DNA from: Wuchereria bancrofti
Taxonomy: Eukaryota > Nematoda > Chromadorea > Rhabditida > Onchocercidae
DNA length: 64,000 nt
NCBI GenBank assembly: GCA_005281725.1
Contig: SSBO01000009.1
Span: 7,440,303 to 7,504,302, forward strand
Direction of reading: 5' to 3'
Position numbers and translations under genes: made by a program
Notes under the pieces: model-generated
Databases searched by the model: none
What the model was told of the DNA's origin: nothing
Seen by the model: only the letters and a program-made list of their open reading frames with translations
In this document: positions 51,219-64,000 of the stretch, piece after piece
Numbering within the stretch: position 1 is the first letter of the stretch
Layout: each line of letters starts with the position of its first letter

Positions 51219-53001
51219 CTGTTTAAAAAAACTAAGGTAAACCAGGATGCTAAAAAAAAAGCTTTCTTGCACTAGAATTTCTCCAGTGTCCTAAGTATTA
51301 CACTAAGGTAAACCAGGATGCTAAAAAAACTGAAGTAACATTTGACTCAGTTCCTAGCGAAAAAGATATGAAGCATCCAATTATCCAAAAAAATAACTAT
51401 TCACTAAGCTTAACATATCTCATGTCTCTTCTCTCCATACTCAGCATTTGACGTCAAAGTCGATTTTTCCCTCATTTGAATTATTGATTGCTATTTCATT
51501 ACAAGAAATATTTGATCATTAAAAAATAAAATCAGCAAACGCAAAATTGATGACACATGCAATTGCGAGATGGGTGATACTCTCATATCATGTAATTATT
51601 CTACGGTAAACAGAGAACTGTCGATTAATTTTTCTTGACGGCATAAGTCTGAGTATCAGATTGCTATCATATTACTGAATTGTTTACTGTCGCTAAGCAA
51701 ATCAGATCTCAGAACTACTTATTAATAAGTTTATTTCGAATGCTGTTATGGCGCTGCAAAAAAGATTTCTGAAAACTGAATCCATAAACAGCACTTACAC
51801 TCTCTCCAACAGCTGCACATATTTCAAATTACACCAAAAAGCATGTCATGAAACAACAAGTACACAGGATTTTCAAACAAATGCATTAATCTGAACAAAA
51901 AAATAAATAAATTAACCATCAAACGAATAATCACAGGAAAATTGAATTTTCATGTCACATTGTTGATAATTACACTCGTTTTGTTAAAATTATTACGAAA
52001 AAAGCAAAGAACAAATGAACATTGCACCGTAGCAGCGAGATTTGTTGTACAGAAGCGTGTGATATACCACAGGCAAACACACAACACACATACATGCATA
52101 CATACATATAGATTAGTTATAAACATCAAATGCATCATTATCAATCAACACCAGGGTCAATAAAACAAATCTGTCGTTAAAACATGAAGAAATAAGCAAC
52201 AGTAGCAAAATTGGGCTCTCAGAAATATTGAGAAGACAACTATGCAAATATTAAAACAGAAGACAAATAACATTTAACTCAGAGAAATTAGCTCTTAAAA
52301 AAAGTTGCACAGTTATTGATAGAGTCGATTATGTCTTTGAACATTATTTGAATTTTTGTCACTTGAATTATCTTTAAATGTTACTTGAATTTACTTAACC
52401 GAAATGCGAACAGCATGCTGCAACGCATTAACGCGAATGACCACACTTCATCTGAGTGCCACTTAAATATTAACATGCTGTTGCTAAGTATTTCCTTAAA
52501 GAATTTCAAACACTCTTACGAATAAATGGATTTAAAAGCTGATAATCCAATTCGGACTTATAGCAACTAAGGCAGCATGTAAGGGAACAGCTGAGAAGAA
52601 TAACGGCAGAGAAAAACAAAATATGAAGGAAATAAAATATAATGGAGAATACACAGCAAGTGTTCTTTTCAAAACAAATCAAGATTATCCATAATTTACT
52701 AAAAAAAATGCATTCGAATTTTAACTTATGCAAGTTAAATAATTTCAAACGCCGAAATATTTCCTCTTAAACAAAATTGCTCTATTCTCAGAAAAGAAAA
52801 AAAAGTTACAAAAGAATTGTTCTGATGAAAGCGACTCTGACATAACACATCACCGGGTACTTTCAAACTGGCCTAAAAAGCTTCCAGCTTTGAAAAATAA
52901 ATTAAAAATCTCTAACTCTATAAACATCTAAAAAATTCATGCTTTCGAAAGTACAAGTAAGAATGATGAAAACGAAGAAATCAAGAATTACTAAGACACT
53001 T
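51219..53001. other. Convergent intergenic region
   Basis: 1.8 kb between the stop codons of the unidentified + strand gene and bnc-1. It contains a 28-bp direct repeat (51231-51258 and 51302-51329). The frames at 51942-52163 and 52506-52748 show no similarity. Confidence 0.6.
51231..51329. repeat. Pair of 28-bp direct repeats
   Basis: actaaggtaaaccaggatgc plus a following A run occurs at 51231-51258 and again at 51302-51329, just after the stop codon at 51218. The copies are identical over at least 27 bp. Confidence 0.85.
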
Positions 53002-56000
53002 TCATTTTCCAACATTAGCTTGTTCTTGCATGAGTTGCAGCAAGCTAAAGCCACGCTGAATACCACTAGTATTATGTCGCTGTGAACTGAACATATGAGC
53101 TTGTTGTAATATTCGTACCATTTCTGTAATCGGCGTTAATACGGCTGAATTTGATGCTACTGCTGCTGCTGCTGCGGGTGCAAATAATGCCGGAGGTACA
53201 CTGAAAGATCGAGTTTTCTCACAGAAATTTCACGCAAACAAACAACGCTAACATAATGACAACTATGATCAATTCAGTCAGATGAATTTTTAACCGCTGC
53301 ATTTTTTATCGCGTAAAAGTAGTCCAAATACATTTTCTGTCTTCATTAAACAGGTAGTTCGATTAAACTAAACAAGGAATAGTGCACTGGTAATATGTCG
53401 TAACTTCTAATTCTCATAATCCATGTAAACAGTACCTGGTAGATTCAACCATAATAGCACTAGAAAGCTGTTTCGGATCTGCTTTTCCATTCGTAAGATC
53501 AAGTGGTGCAGTTGACGATGTTTCACTATATTCTGGTACTGGTACTACTCCTGTTACAGCAGAACTGCATGGATCTCGTTTCGTATGCTACAAAATGATA
53601 TATTCTTCCATTAAAAAAAGAAAAAATCAATCTTAAATCTTAAAACTCGAAACAACCTCCATAAACAATGGCATCAAAAGATAAAACTTAAAATGTATAA
53701 ACAATACGTAGGAGCTGGAATATACGTAACTCTGTTTACTAAATAGTATACTAAATAAGAAAACAGGTTATGATCGATTTATAACAAACACCACGCTGAA
53801 AAATTTACATCACGAAAATGAAACCAAATTACGTACAGTTATTCCATCAGTAACAGCCAATTTAACCGGCCTATCACACTTGCGTTTACGCGTCCCAAAA
53901 TGGGAATTCTTTTCTGGGGTTAATTTTAGTCGTGTTGATGTGGAAGTATCACTGTTGCTTTGTGAAAGTGGAGAATGACCACTTATGCCTGTTTCCGATG
54001 AACTGGCAAAATATAGAAGATTATCCTATAAAAAAAATCTGCCAAGATAAAGGCATCAAGAGAATAACTCAAACTTAATACGAAGTAATTAAGAAATATT
54101 CAAGACATTCAGTAGTAGCAGAAAAAAAACTACCCTAAGACTTGGGATTTTGGAATAAGCATATAGAGGTTAATCTTCCCCGATGTTATAATGAAATTTC
54201 TACTCCTCTAATGTACTCAGAAAAAAGAAAAAAACCATTGAGAAACCCCAGGAACAAAATCCATGTTCTTATATACCTATGTTCTTTGTTCTTATATATG
54301 GCTTTACACAAGTGTTGGGTAAAATTAGAAACAAAAACGGAATTTCACGACAACTAGTGGCCTTTAATTACTTGCTTTGTATGCTGTTTTTTTCTGTCAT
54401 ATATTATTCCATTTCATTACACTTTTTAGTTCAATTCCTCTTAATATATCGCTGAATCTTGATTATTAACATTCCAATATCAGCAAACAAAACTAAATGA
54501 TTGTAGTCTTACAACAATTAAAGTTATTCTACGTCAAAAATAAATGGATTACAATTTGTCTTTAATTTTCGTGTTTACTACTAATCACCATATTTTTCAT
54601 TCCCATACAGATTAAATTTTAGTTGCTTCAAGAATAGGCATTCCATCACATTTCGATACACCTCAAACTTTACTGTTATAGTGGATGTTTTATATAATTA
54701 TTTCCAACACAGAAAATGAGAAGTCATGAAATAGTGAAGAAACTGACGAACCATTTTTGGAACAGAACTATCACGCGAATTATCACCACTGAATGAATCG
54801 AATTGTCGTTGTGTAGCGGAAGTGTGCAACTTTGGATTAGGATTGGCTGAATGTCGATTTCTACAACACAGAATGACCGTCTAATTTAAACAACAGGAAA
54901 ATTTGAAATATTTACTAGATGCACAATTTTGACCTTTCTTTCAATAATTTGGTAATATCACAAGTAAATGATTCCTTTTATTTGTACCAAGGAACAAAGA
55001 CTGTCCGATGTCTTCAAACTCTTATTTATGAAGTTCATTAAATTCAGCAAACACCTTCAAAATACTACCAGTGTTGCAATGAAGTTTGCTACTTATTACT
55101 ACCGAATGTTCATTTATTGTTCACATTCCAGAAGTATTACTTAGGTATCGTATATATGAGGTTACTGAATGCCATTCGTTAACTGAATTCATCCCAATTA
55201 TTAATTTAAATATACTTGGAACTCTGTTTCTTAATTCATCGAAGATTCCGAACCATAACACCAAAGTACTAAGAACTATCCCAACTATCAACAAAATCAA
55301 AAATTTATATTTTGTGAAAATCTATATTAATTCAAATATTTTTCTATTTTAACAAAATAAGTGAAAACAACAGACCTGCTACGTCTTGATGAAAACATCA
55401 TTTCACATCCTTCCACTGTACACTTATGCATTTCTTTCAGATGTACTGCACTGTTGTGTATCTTCAGTGCCCCTTTATCACAGAATGTTTTAAAACATTT
55501 CAAACACTGTACTCGTCTTTTGCCGTTACTTTTCGGTGTCTAAAAGGTTTTAAATTTTTATAGATTTGGTATATTAACTGAATTCACTTCACTTTTTAAA
55601 AATCTGGTATATTAGCGCCGTACATAGATGGAGGAATTACAAGAGAAAAGTCATTTCACTTTTGCGTCGGAAGAATGGCGACAAAAAGAGAAGGAAAAGC
55701 AGAAAATAAAGGATTATCCATGTTTTAAAAGAAAAACAACAGTAATGCTAGTACCTGAGTTATCGATTTCGTTTTCAAATCACCACTGTCGATAAAGGGT
55801 ACAGAATCAAATTTAACCATTCCTTCATCAATTACTGCTGTATCATCATGTTGCTGCTGTTGCTGTAATTGTTGTGCCACTTCCTTCCCGACAATTTCAT
55901 CGACTTCATCAGCAACCAATTCTGATGAAATATGCTCATCACTTGCAGATGCTTCACAACCACTAGTTGATTCCGATACTCGAGAACCTTAAATTTTAAA

Positions 56001-57494
56001 CAAATTAATCCTTTAAACCAATAATGACAAAAATCGAGATGTTACTAGCACAAATTTTTTAAGTGATGCTATAGATCAGTAACCACCATCATTTAGGACA
56101 GGGCCTAAGCGAAAAAATACCTTTTTTCTTTAAAAAAAAAAAATAGTTTTCAATTCAGTGATCAAGATGATAATAATGCAACGACCTAATACCATAAGAT
56201 AAATGAAAACAATTTAGATTTTCACAAGCAACTACTTTTTGGAAAATTTGGAAGGTGTTCATTAAAAACGTCTTATAATCTTAAAAACTTTTTCGACGTT
56301 ATAATCTTAAAAACTTTTTCCATGTGCTTCCGCATTTGAACAAGTAAAATTTATATAATTTACATTGCCTGCTACTTTTAACTTCCAGAGAACATCAATA
56401 TAACATTTTAAAATTGTGTCTGGAGCTATCTATGATGTAAAAGAATTGTGCTGATTTTTTGCGGATATTATGTAAACAGCATGACAACTTCACTTTGGCT
56501 CCCTTATTATAAAATTACAAAACTTAAAGAAAGAAAAGGAAAAAATGAATTTGAAAAGTAATAAAAATGCAAACAAGGTCGTAAAAGCATATCGGCAACT
56601 GATCCTTGAGAAACACCCAATACTGGTGGTGGGAATCCTACAAATGTTGGCCAGCTATGCAAAAAGGATGGCACCAGTGATCGGCGAAGTGGATCAACCA
56701 GATCGGCACACGAAGTGATACCCATGAAACGATCCATAAGTTGCAGTTCGCACTGAACATTAGCACACATCCAATTATTCAGAGGTTTACCCGTCTTAAC
56801 ATCCTGGAACAACAGATGTGTCTCATTAGACAAATAATGCAACCAATAGTGCTGACAAAGAATAGCTCATTGACTGTGTCAGGAGTACTAGCCACAGTAC
56901 AAACGAGCATGTTTTTTCAAAATCTCAACTACTGATTAGAAATTACAGCAAAAGTGAGTAGTGAGTGCAAAGCTTTCTCAACGATAATTAACTAACAACA
57001 AAGAACATTCACTTGCAAAAGCTACTGTGCACAATAATTCAGAATAGAGATTTCCTGAATTTGAAGAAAACAAGCAAACTGAAAGTGAATAGACGATAGA
57101 GACAAAAAAAAAGAAGAAAATGAAGATGAGTAATGTTCGTAATTTGTCGTGAACACCAGACCGAAATCTTATTCCGTTTTCGAAAATTTACATTTTGGTA
57201 GTTTATTCGAGCTTCATTTCAAAAGCTGATAATCATACGACGACAACTCTGTCTCTATCAAATCTACATTACTATAACAATCACTAAGGACTAGCGAAAT
57301 GCATGAAGATAACAATCAGCAATGATACCGTTGTTGCAGACAGGAACAACTAAGACGAGAATAACTAATCACCAGTAACAACACATTTTCTTAAAAATTG
57401 CATTCAATTATTTTACTTTAAAAGCGCTTCGTCTTTTCTCTGATTGCGCCAGATACATCGCCGAGAATTTGTGTTGCTTCATTTTCATCTCCAT
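53002..57494 (-). CDS. bnc-1: Basonuclin/disco-type C2H2 zinc-finger factor
   Basis: This is a nuclear transcription factor; C. elegans BNC-1 acts in motor-neuron identity and Drosophila disco in neural and appendage development. Exons in matching phase: 57417-57494, 56575-56803, 55755-55987, 55376-55539, 54752-54860, 53837-54025, 53436-53587 and 53002-53200 (450 aa). The family fingers are unmistakable: [38 protein letters not shown] and [18 protein letters not shown], about residues 185-240. An acidic and poly-Q region precedes them. After them come an NLS-like GTRKRKCDR, a CtBP-binding-like PLDLT and an Ala run. Only one finger pair is present, as in disco; vertebrate basonuclins have three. 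The first exon is inferred: ATG at 57494 lies 1 nt after TTGCAG and opens [20 protein letters not shown] with a GTAAAA donor. Confidence 0.88.
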
Positions 57495-60400
57495 TCTGCA
57501 AGCTACTTCCAAATTACATTTGACTTTCTTTCATTGCACTACTTCCCAAGTGCAGAAAATCCAACGAAATATATCAGTTACTAATTCAAAAAACCGCTCC
57601 TAAAATATAAACGTCCAAGTCAACAATAACGAAGACAGGAATGGAGAAATTAATTACAGTAGGAGGTTACAGTATCTCCTCATTTATATTCATTAAGTAT
57701 TCTGACGCAAAATATCCCAAATTTATGAAATCGTCTTATAATTATTCAATGTACATGTTAAAAAAATATTTTAAATTACAATCGTTTCGAACAAATAGAA
57801 CAAAATAATAGCGAACATAGAGTTAACTTTATTTGAAATACATAATTCAAACCAATATAACACCTGTAAAGATGCCCGCATTAATAAAACCCGTACAAAA
57901 TTCAAATTAGCCATATTAATGCGACAAGATTTGCAAAGTAAATGACCAGTTATTAACAACTATTAGTCGGCTAAGATCAAACGAAAATTTAACACTCTTA
58001 TGGAAAACATACAAATAAAACGACTTGATGACTAACATTATGAACTTCAAAAAATGTGAGCATCTGAGCGTCAAAAATTGCAAAAAAATGACGTGTTTTG
58101 CGTAACCATTGAATTTCATTATGCTAAGAATTGGTATTTATCACTTTGTACCAATATTGCACACGTTGAAAAATCTAATTGAGCATAATTAATAACAGTA
58201 TCCAAGTAATAAGCGCTTTCTAAGCAAATCATATACGGTTTCAAAAATAAAAAATATAGAATGAAAGTATTAAGTAGGAAAGAAAACAGTATACTTTTAA
58301 AGATCCTACATAATTTAAATTAATGTGAATTTTCAATGATTTTCCCGAATAGGTTATGGTGTAATCCTGAAAAGATAACACCGACTGTCGCTTAATAGGA
58401 AGGAATTCTACTGCAAAATTATGTAAAATTGTTTTGTTCTGCTCATGCCAAATATTCAGGCACAATGCATATTTAACCGTATGTGAATTTTTAATATTTT
58501 TCCTGATTAAGTTATGGTCGTATGTCTATAATTATTTAAAAAACAAAATTTAATAAAAGCGTGTAGATAAAAGCATTTGTTTGAAATTAAATCAAAAAAA
58601 TAAAATGTTTAACTGGTTATACATGCAGTGCGTGCTCATTGAGCTGTCTGTCATATGTAAAAAATAAAGGCAGTACATATTTAAATATATGAAGATGGAA
58701 GATTATAGGAGTATACCCAGAAAGGTTCATAAATGGATGCTGTAGCCACGTGCTATTCCTATATATTGGGACAGATAGTGTCACTATGCAATTTTGTCGT
58801 TGAAAATAACATCTTTCAAATGCTCGTTTGTTGAAGCACATCGAATGGCTTTAGGAAATTGCTGTGATTGTCTCTCCACCATCACTACCAAGAAGAAGCA
58901 ATTTACTTTCCCCATTACCGATTTCGAAATAACGAAATGTATGAATGATACATGCTATGCTAAATTCTATGAAGCAAATTCACTTTTTCCCTTCTGTAAA
59001 ATGACCTTTTTCTGCAGTACAAACTAAAACGCATCAATTTATGCATGTTACAAGACGAAAAAGCACTCAATTTAACATAATGCAGCAATGAAATTTCAGC
59101 CCATCATGCTACAAATACAGTTAATACTAACTTCTTCCTCCGAAAACACTACCCCGAAATAATCCCCTCCTTCGTCTTATAGGATATATTTGAAATAAAA
59201 ATTCCCGCACCTACAAAAACAGATTTTTATTTTTGTAATAACGAATGAAAATTAAAAGAACAAGAAAAAGGAGGAAGCATAGTCTTTCCATTCTTTCAAT
59301 TAGCAGTATTTCATTCCTCACCTAAAAGCTTTATTGTTGATTTTGAACAGATGGACTTGCCGGTTATAAAATTTAAAGCAGCAGTTGCACTTAATTCCAT
59401 TTTCCTATTACTACCGAATATTTCAATTTTAAGCACTTTGCACCGTTACGGAGCATACTTTAACACGAAATATTGCATTACTGAAAGGCCTATCTCATGA
59501 GCTTTACGGATATCAGAGTATAAATTCATGGATCATTTCAACGCTTCTATTGTTATTATATTGAAATCGATGACATTATTCCATGTTCCAGGAAGACATC
59601 AATTCATCTTGACACCTAATTTCAGCCTTGGCTCTTAGTTAAGCCCATGTCAACACCATACATTCAAATAAATGACATCGTCATCCTGTTTGAAATCTGC
59701 ATTTAAAACTGAATGTCTTCCCCGCGGTGTCATCTTCTTATCTTTCTGGAAAATTCCTTCCCATGGTATTATTAAATACATTCTCCTTATATTTTGAGCT
59801 TAAGACACCGGGCGTCACCAACCAAAAGTGAGGTAAACAGATTACAATCTTTAAGATTGTCTAACTTCAACCGGTAAGAAATACCAACATCATTTACTAA
59901 ACGGCTAAACGCATTTTTCCAATTTTAATTTTAAAAACGTGATAAAGAAAGACGAATTTACTCATCCAGTAAAAATTTCAAATCAAATTTCCAATCTAAA
60001 ATGTACAACAGATCTGAGGAAAATAGATCCTGAAGAAAATAAGAGATAATATTTTGAAAGTGGTATAGAGCTTAATGACGAAAACCTCAAAGACATAGTT
60101 CATATTGTCACCTCCGTTCAAGAATAGCATCTTCAGGGCGAGCACCGATAAATCACCCATGTCACCAGTTCCTAGATATTATATGCCTTTTCCCTGAAGG
60201 AGGCTTATCTGAACCCAACCAACAATGCTTCAATCTTGTCTCATCTTTTTCGGGAGCACATACTGAAACGTTCGCTTCTCAGCAGTAATTTATCCAGAAC
60301 ATAATTATGCTCCTCTCTTCTATGCTTTAGCGAAAACAAAGAGTCAGAAATTCTAAGTTAACAGATATTTGGCATGCATTTGTCTACTTATTTATTTGCC

Positions 60401-63400
60401 TATTTTATGCCATCCTATCCCGATGATTCCAAAAACACTACATCGAGCTCCAAACGGCTATCAACGCTTTCTCGCTTACCAAAAAAAAAAATTGCAGCTT
60501 TTCGTCTAAACACAATTACAAATACTCATCAGATGTCATCATATTCTCAATTCATCTTATCAATTCTGGTTCTGCGCTCATTTCCTTCGAAAAATATCAA
60601 AACTGACAATCTGTTCACTGTGAACATTTTGAATGAAAAATTTATGAAAATAAATAAAACTCTAAGTTTCCCACTCAGAAAAATGCCGTTTCTATAACAA
60701 GGCAAAACAGGAATACAATTTCTCATTTTCTTGGCAACCTTTACCACAGTGAACTAATTTATTCCAAATAATAAATATTCATCGTCTCAGCTCCTATTTT
60801 TCTCCATACTTTTTATGACTGGCGTAAATTAGTTTGGCAACGTTAAAACTCATGAATAATATATTATTCAATCCAAATATCCATCTGATTTATAATAGAA
60901 TATGTGGCTATTTAGAAGCCAAGTATTTTAAGAATGCGCCACGGAAGAGAGGAAACTTTAATGAAACATCTGCGGTAGCGATGAAATGTTACAACGTTGA
61001 CAGTATTCAAAAAATATGCCCTAAATGAAAGTTGCTGAATGAATCAACAACAGAAGAGACGGTCACTGGTGCCACCTGTATTCCCTATATAGAAAAGGCG
61101 ACATTAATGAGTAGACGAGCAGAGAGACACACTAATGTGCTAAATGAAATGTGACACACACAAATAAACGCTTAGAAATTGTAAAGACGGGGAAGGTACG
61201 GTAGCGGATTATTATATGTATCAAATACGAACTGTAACTATAATAATACACCGTTGATATTGATATCCACCTCCACTAATTCGAACTTTTCATTGTCCGC
61301 CAACCTTACAAGGAAGGTGGACACAACAATCAATACCATAGCAGAAGCCAAAAAGATCAGAAAAGATCAAATAGTATGCACTGAGTGCACTACTTCAATT
61401 ACAAGCCTTTTTCAAAAGACAATGGAGTAAGGCGTTGCTATGTCATCAACAAAGACTTAGCGCAATGACTACTGCTGTACAACCAAACAATCAACCATCT
61501 TGAAACAAGATGTCATATATATGACCTATCACCCAGTGAGACACAAGAATCCAACATACCTCATAAACGGTCATTATTTTATACCAATTAAACTGACACT
61601 AATTTTATGTTTTGTATTACCGAATCCTTTGCAGCTTCCTTACATTGTCACACTTTTGTGTTAATTAACTTGCGAAGATAATGATAATACAGATTATTCA
61701 TACAAATACATTTTAAAGAAATCCTCTGCTGTTGTTAAAGACAAGATGAAGTGAAGGACAAGACGAAGAAAAGTGACAAGATACAAAAAGAGGAAAATGG
61801 AAGTCCTTGCCCTTTGCTGTTGTAATTGAAAAAAAGTTCAGATTTCTAGCCATTTAACCACTTAATTCGTAATTCATCCAATTAATTATTGGAGGAAACT
61901 TTATAAGTTGACTAACATTGTTGCGCCTCTAACAGGACGAGAAGGATCAACAAAGAAGCTACTCTGAGCTGTAAAGAAATGGATGAAGTTATTGTCCTTT
62001 CGACTTCATAAAACTCATGGCTCTTCTGGGACTGAAACAGAGATGATGCATAAACCAGTGATTAACACAAATGCAAACAAATGGTGTTGGATACAATTTT
62101 TAACTTAAAAATAGAAAAAGCAATGAGCAAAACGTCTGAAATAATGAAAAACATCCTACAGCAGCAGCAGAAGCAGAAGCAGCATTTCAAGAGTGAACAA
62201 GATGGCTCAGATGGTATGCATGCCATTTACTATCAAATGGGAGCAGTGATTCGGGATGACATCTATGCATTTAACCAAGCAACACTTTTTTCCAGTACGA
62301 AAAAAGATTTTTTATGAGGGTACAATGCAAAGCTGCTGAATCAACACATACAAACACGCATACATATTTGATGATAGTTCGCAAGCGAAGAAAGCGCAAC
62401 AAAGAATGTCAGGTAACAGAAGTCGCAAATATTTCATCAGTTGAAAATGCTGATGCTAAAATTTCCAACCAATTTTCATCACATTTCAACTATACAAATC
62501 ACTTAATTAAGGGATGACAAAAAAGTCATCACGGATGAGCGACACTTCCCGAGATAAAAAGGAAACGGATTTGCGGACAGCGGGATGAAAGGATGGATGA
62601 AAATGAGTATTGTGAGCAATGGGTGGAGGAAATTTGCGGAAACAAACTACTGCTAACAGCAACATGTCTCGAGGGAGTTGTTTGCTTCACAAGGTCACTT
62701 TTCACCACCAACAAAAACCCATCCAAATCTGTCATCACCGCCAAAGTATGGGTAGCACCACCAGCACCGCAAAAGCATCAACAGCAAAAATCAGAGGACC
62801 CTAGAGAGAGTGTCAAAAAGTGCCAACAAAGCGACAGAAGCTTTTATGAATGACTAATCGACAAACGACCATGTCCATATCACATAAGCGTACTCATTGT
62901 AATACTCCCAAAATGCTACAAAACTGAAACTGCTATACTCCATGTTCCCGATGACGCCTGCCAAAGAATTCAGAATGTACCAAGAAAAAATTACAAGATC
63001 AAGTAGGCATGCATGATCTAAAGTTTTATGCAAATTAAGTTGACAGTGCAATATTAGTTAGTATTACAAGCAGAGTCGGTGCTCACATTACTAAATCTTT
63101 CCGCAGAAAGCAAAATTAATGATGCTCGATTTCAAAACATATCTAGAGAAATGAGGAAATGAAGTTTATGCTACTTCTTACATTTAAAATATTAAAGATA
63201 CATATGCCTCCTAAATTCTTAAGTTCTAAACCAAAATTTACAAAATTAGGAATGGAAAAAGCCTTAATTTCATTACAGACTTTAATTAGAACTGCAAAGA
63301 TTGCTGAAACCACTTAACTTAGCGAAACTAATCGTTTAAAGTTAGTCTTATGCTTCTTTCGGCTTCCAATCTAACAATGACTTTGAATGTTGAATTGAAT

Positions 63401-64000
63401 TTGAAGAAAAAAATTACATGCCTGAAAAATCCCATGCCATTATGATAACCCATATATCAATGTCTCAGCAATCAAGTGAGATAAGAAGTGGATAATTCCA
63501 AAAATGAAACATCGCTCATCACATCAGCTTCATCCTGTGATGCTACCGATACTACTGCCACAAGTATCTCATGCAACCATGCCAGATCTCATAAATTTTG
63601 AATTAACCATTTACTCTGCTTTTTGAAATACGATTATCGGGGACATCATTGAGACTAGATTACGTTCATTATTTATACACATTTCACCTATCCGTCTCCA
63701 CATTTGAAATTACGGCAAAATCAACTAAGCTATTCGCTTGATCCTTTTTCCAATAAAATTCCGCAGTAATATGTCGCCAAAGATCGATCGAATCACTGCT
63801 TCTTTTGATCACGAACTTTTAAATGCATTAGCGATAAAGCCTCAATTTGCAATCTTCAAGCAACCTCTAGCTTTAAACATTTAATTCTGATTGGAGACTA
63901 CAGGGTAGTTATTTCTCACTCAATGCAGATGCGATTGCTTATTTCTCTAGATTGACATTTGAAATTTGACTTTGCGCATGTTATCGTTTCGATTCTTAAA
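57495..64000. other. 6.5-kb region upstream of bnc-1
   Basis: No gene could be supported on either strand up to the window edge. Short frames (for example 60374-60697 and 62593-62853) lack splice-consistent partners and family similarity. The stretches near 59580-59830 and 61030-61560 are less AT-rich than the rest. It may hold cis-regulatory DNA or untranslated leader exons of bnc-1, but nothing in it identifies these. Confidence 0.55.
58323..58522. repeat. Diverged 41-bp direct repeat pair
   Basis: atgtgaattttcaatgattt followed by tcccgaataggttatggt (58323-58363) recurs in altered form at 58481-58522 (atgtgaatttttaatatttt, then cctgattaagttatggt). It lies in the non-coding region upstream of bnc-1. 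Confidence 0.55.

Noticed and set aside
62593..62853. 86-codon frame on + strand with CEQWVEEICGNK
   Set aside because: No family similarity, no splice partners or acceptor before the ATG; overlapping frames on both strands are equally open, so it is likely chance.

Overview
The window is nuclear DNA of a nematode, most likely a filarial (clade III) species. It is AT-rich. Every recognisable gene is split by GT-AG introns of about 45 bp to 4 kb, usually with a TTTTCAG-like acceptor. Several start codons lie 1-15 nt after a TTTCAG/TTTTAG site that is not needed for cis-splicing, the pattern expected of spliced-leader trans-splicing. Protein families and gene lengths match C. elegans and human orthologues. 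No bacterial operons, CRISPR arrays, rRNA or tRNA genes were seen.

Layout, left to right. (1) 1-2204, +: 3' part of the cytoplasmic dynein intermediate chain gene (dyci-1). (2) 2590-5335, -: an unidentified multi-exon gene with C-x2-C...H-x3-C finger-like motifs. (3) 5531-6820, -: CHMP5/Vps60, an ESCRT-III subunit. (4) 8143-20605, +: PP4 regulatory subunit 3 (smk-1/SMEK), complete over 22 coding exons with a 4-kb intron. (5) 20606-29789: a 9.2-kb stretch without genes, holding short local duplications. (6) 29790-32357, -: a MADF-domain protein. (7) 33299-34025, -: ribosomal protein eL33/L35A. (8) 35265-39681, -: SRP68. (9) 40923-41567, +: snRNP Sm D2. (10) 42907-45663, -: BSDC1-like BSD-domain protein. 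(11) 46481-51218, +: a second unidentified multi-exon gene. (12) 53002-57494, -: basonuclin/disco-type C2H2 transcription factor (bnc-1). (13) 57495-64000: 6.5 kb upstream of bnc-1 with no supported gene.

The genes do not form one pathway. They are mostly housekeeping functions (dynein transport, ESCRT, PP4 signalling, ribosome, SRP, spliceosome) plus one neuronal or developmental transcription factor. Notable points are two well-supported GC-AG introns, frequent AAG 3' splice sites, an 8-nt first coding exon in Sm D2, a likely poison exon in smk-1, an AUGA-overlapping uORF in the BSD gene, and two coding regions that I cannot assign to a family. Exon boundaries were derived by eye from reading frame, phase and splice signals; those of the two unidentified genes remain provisional.
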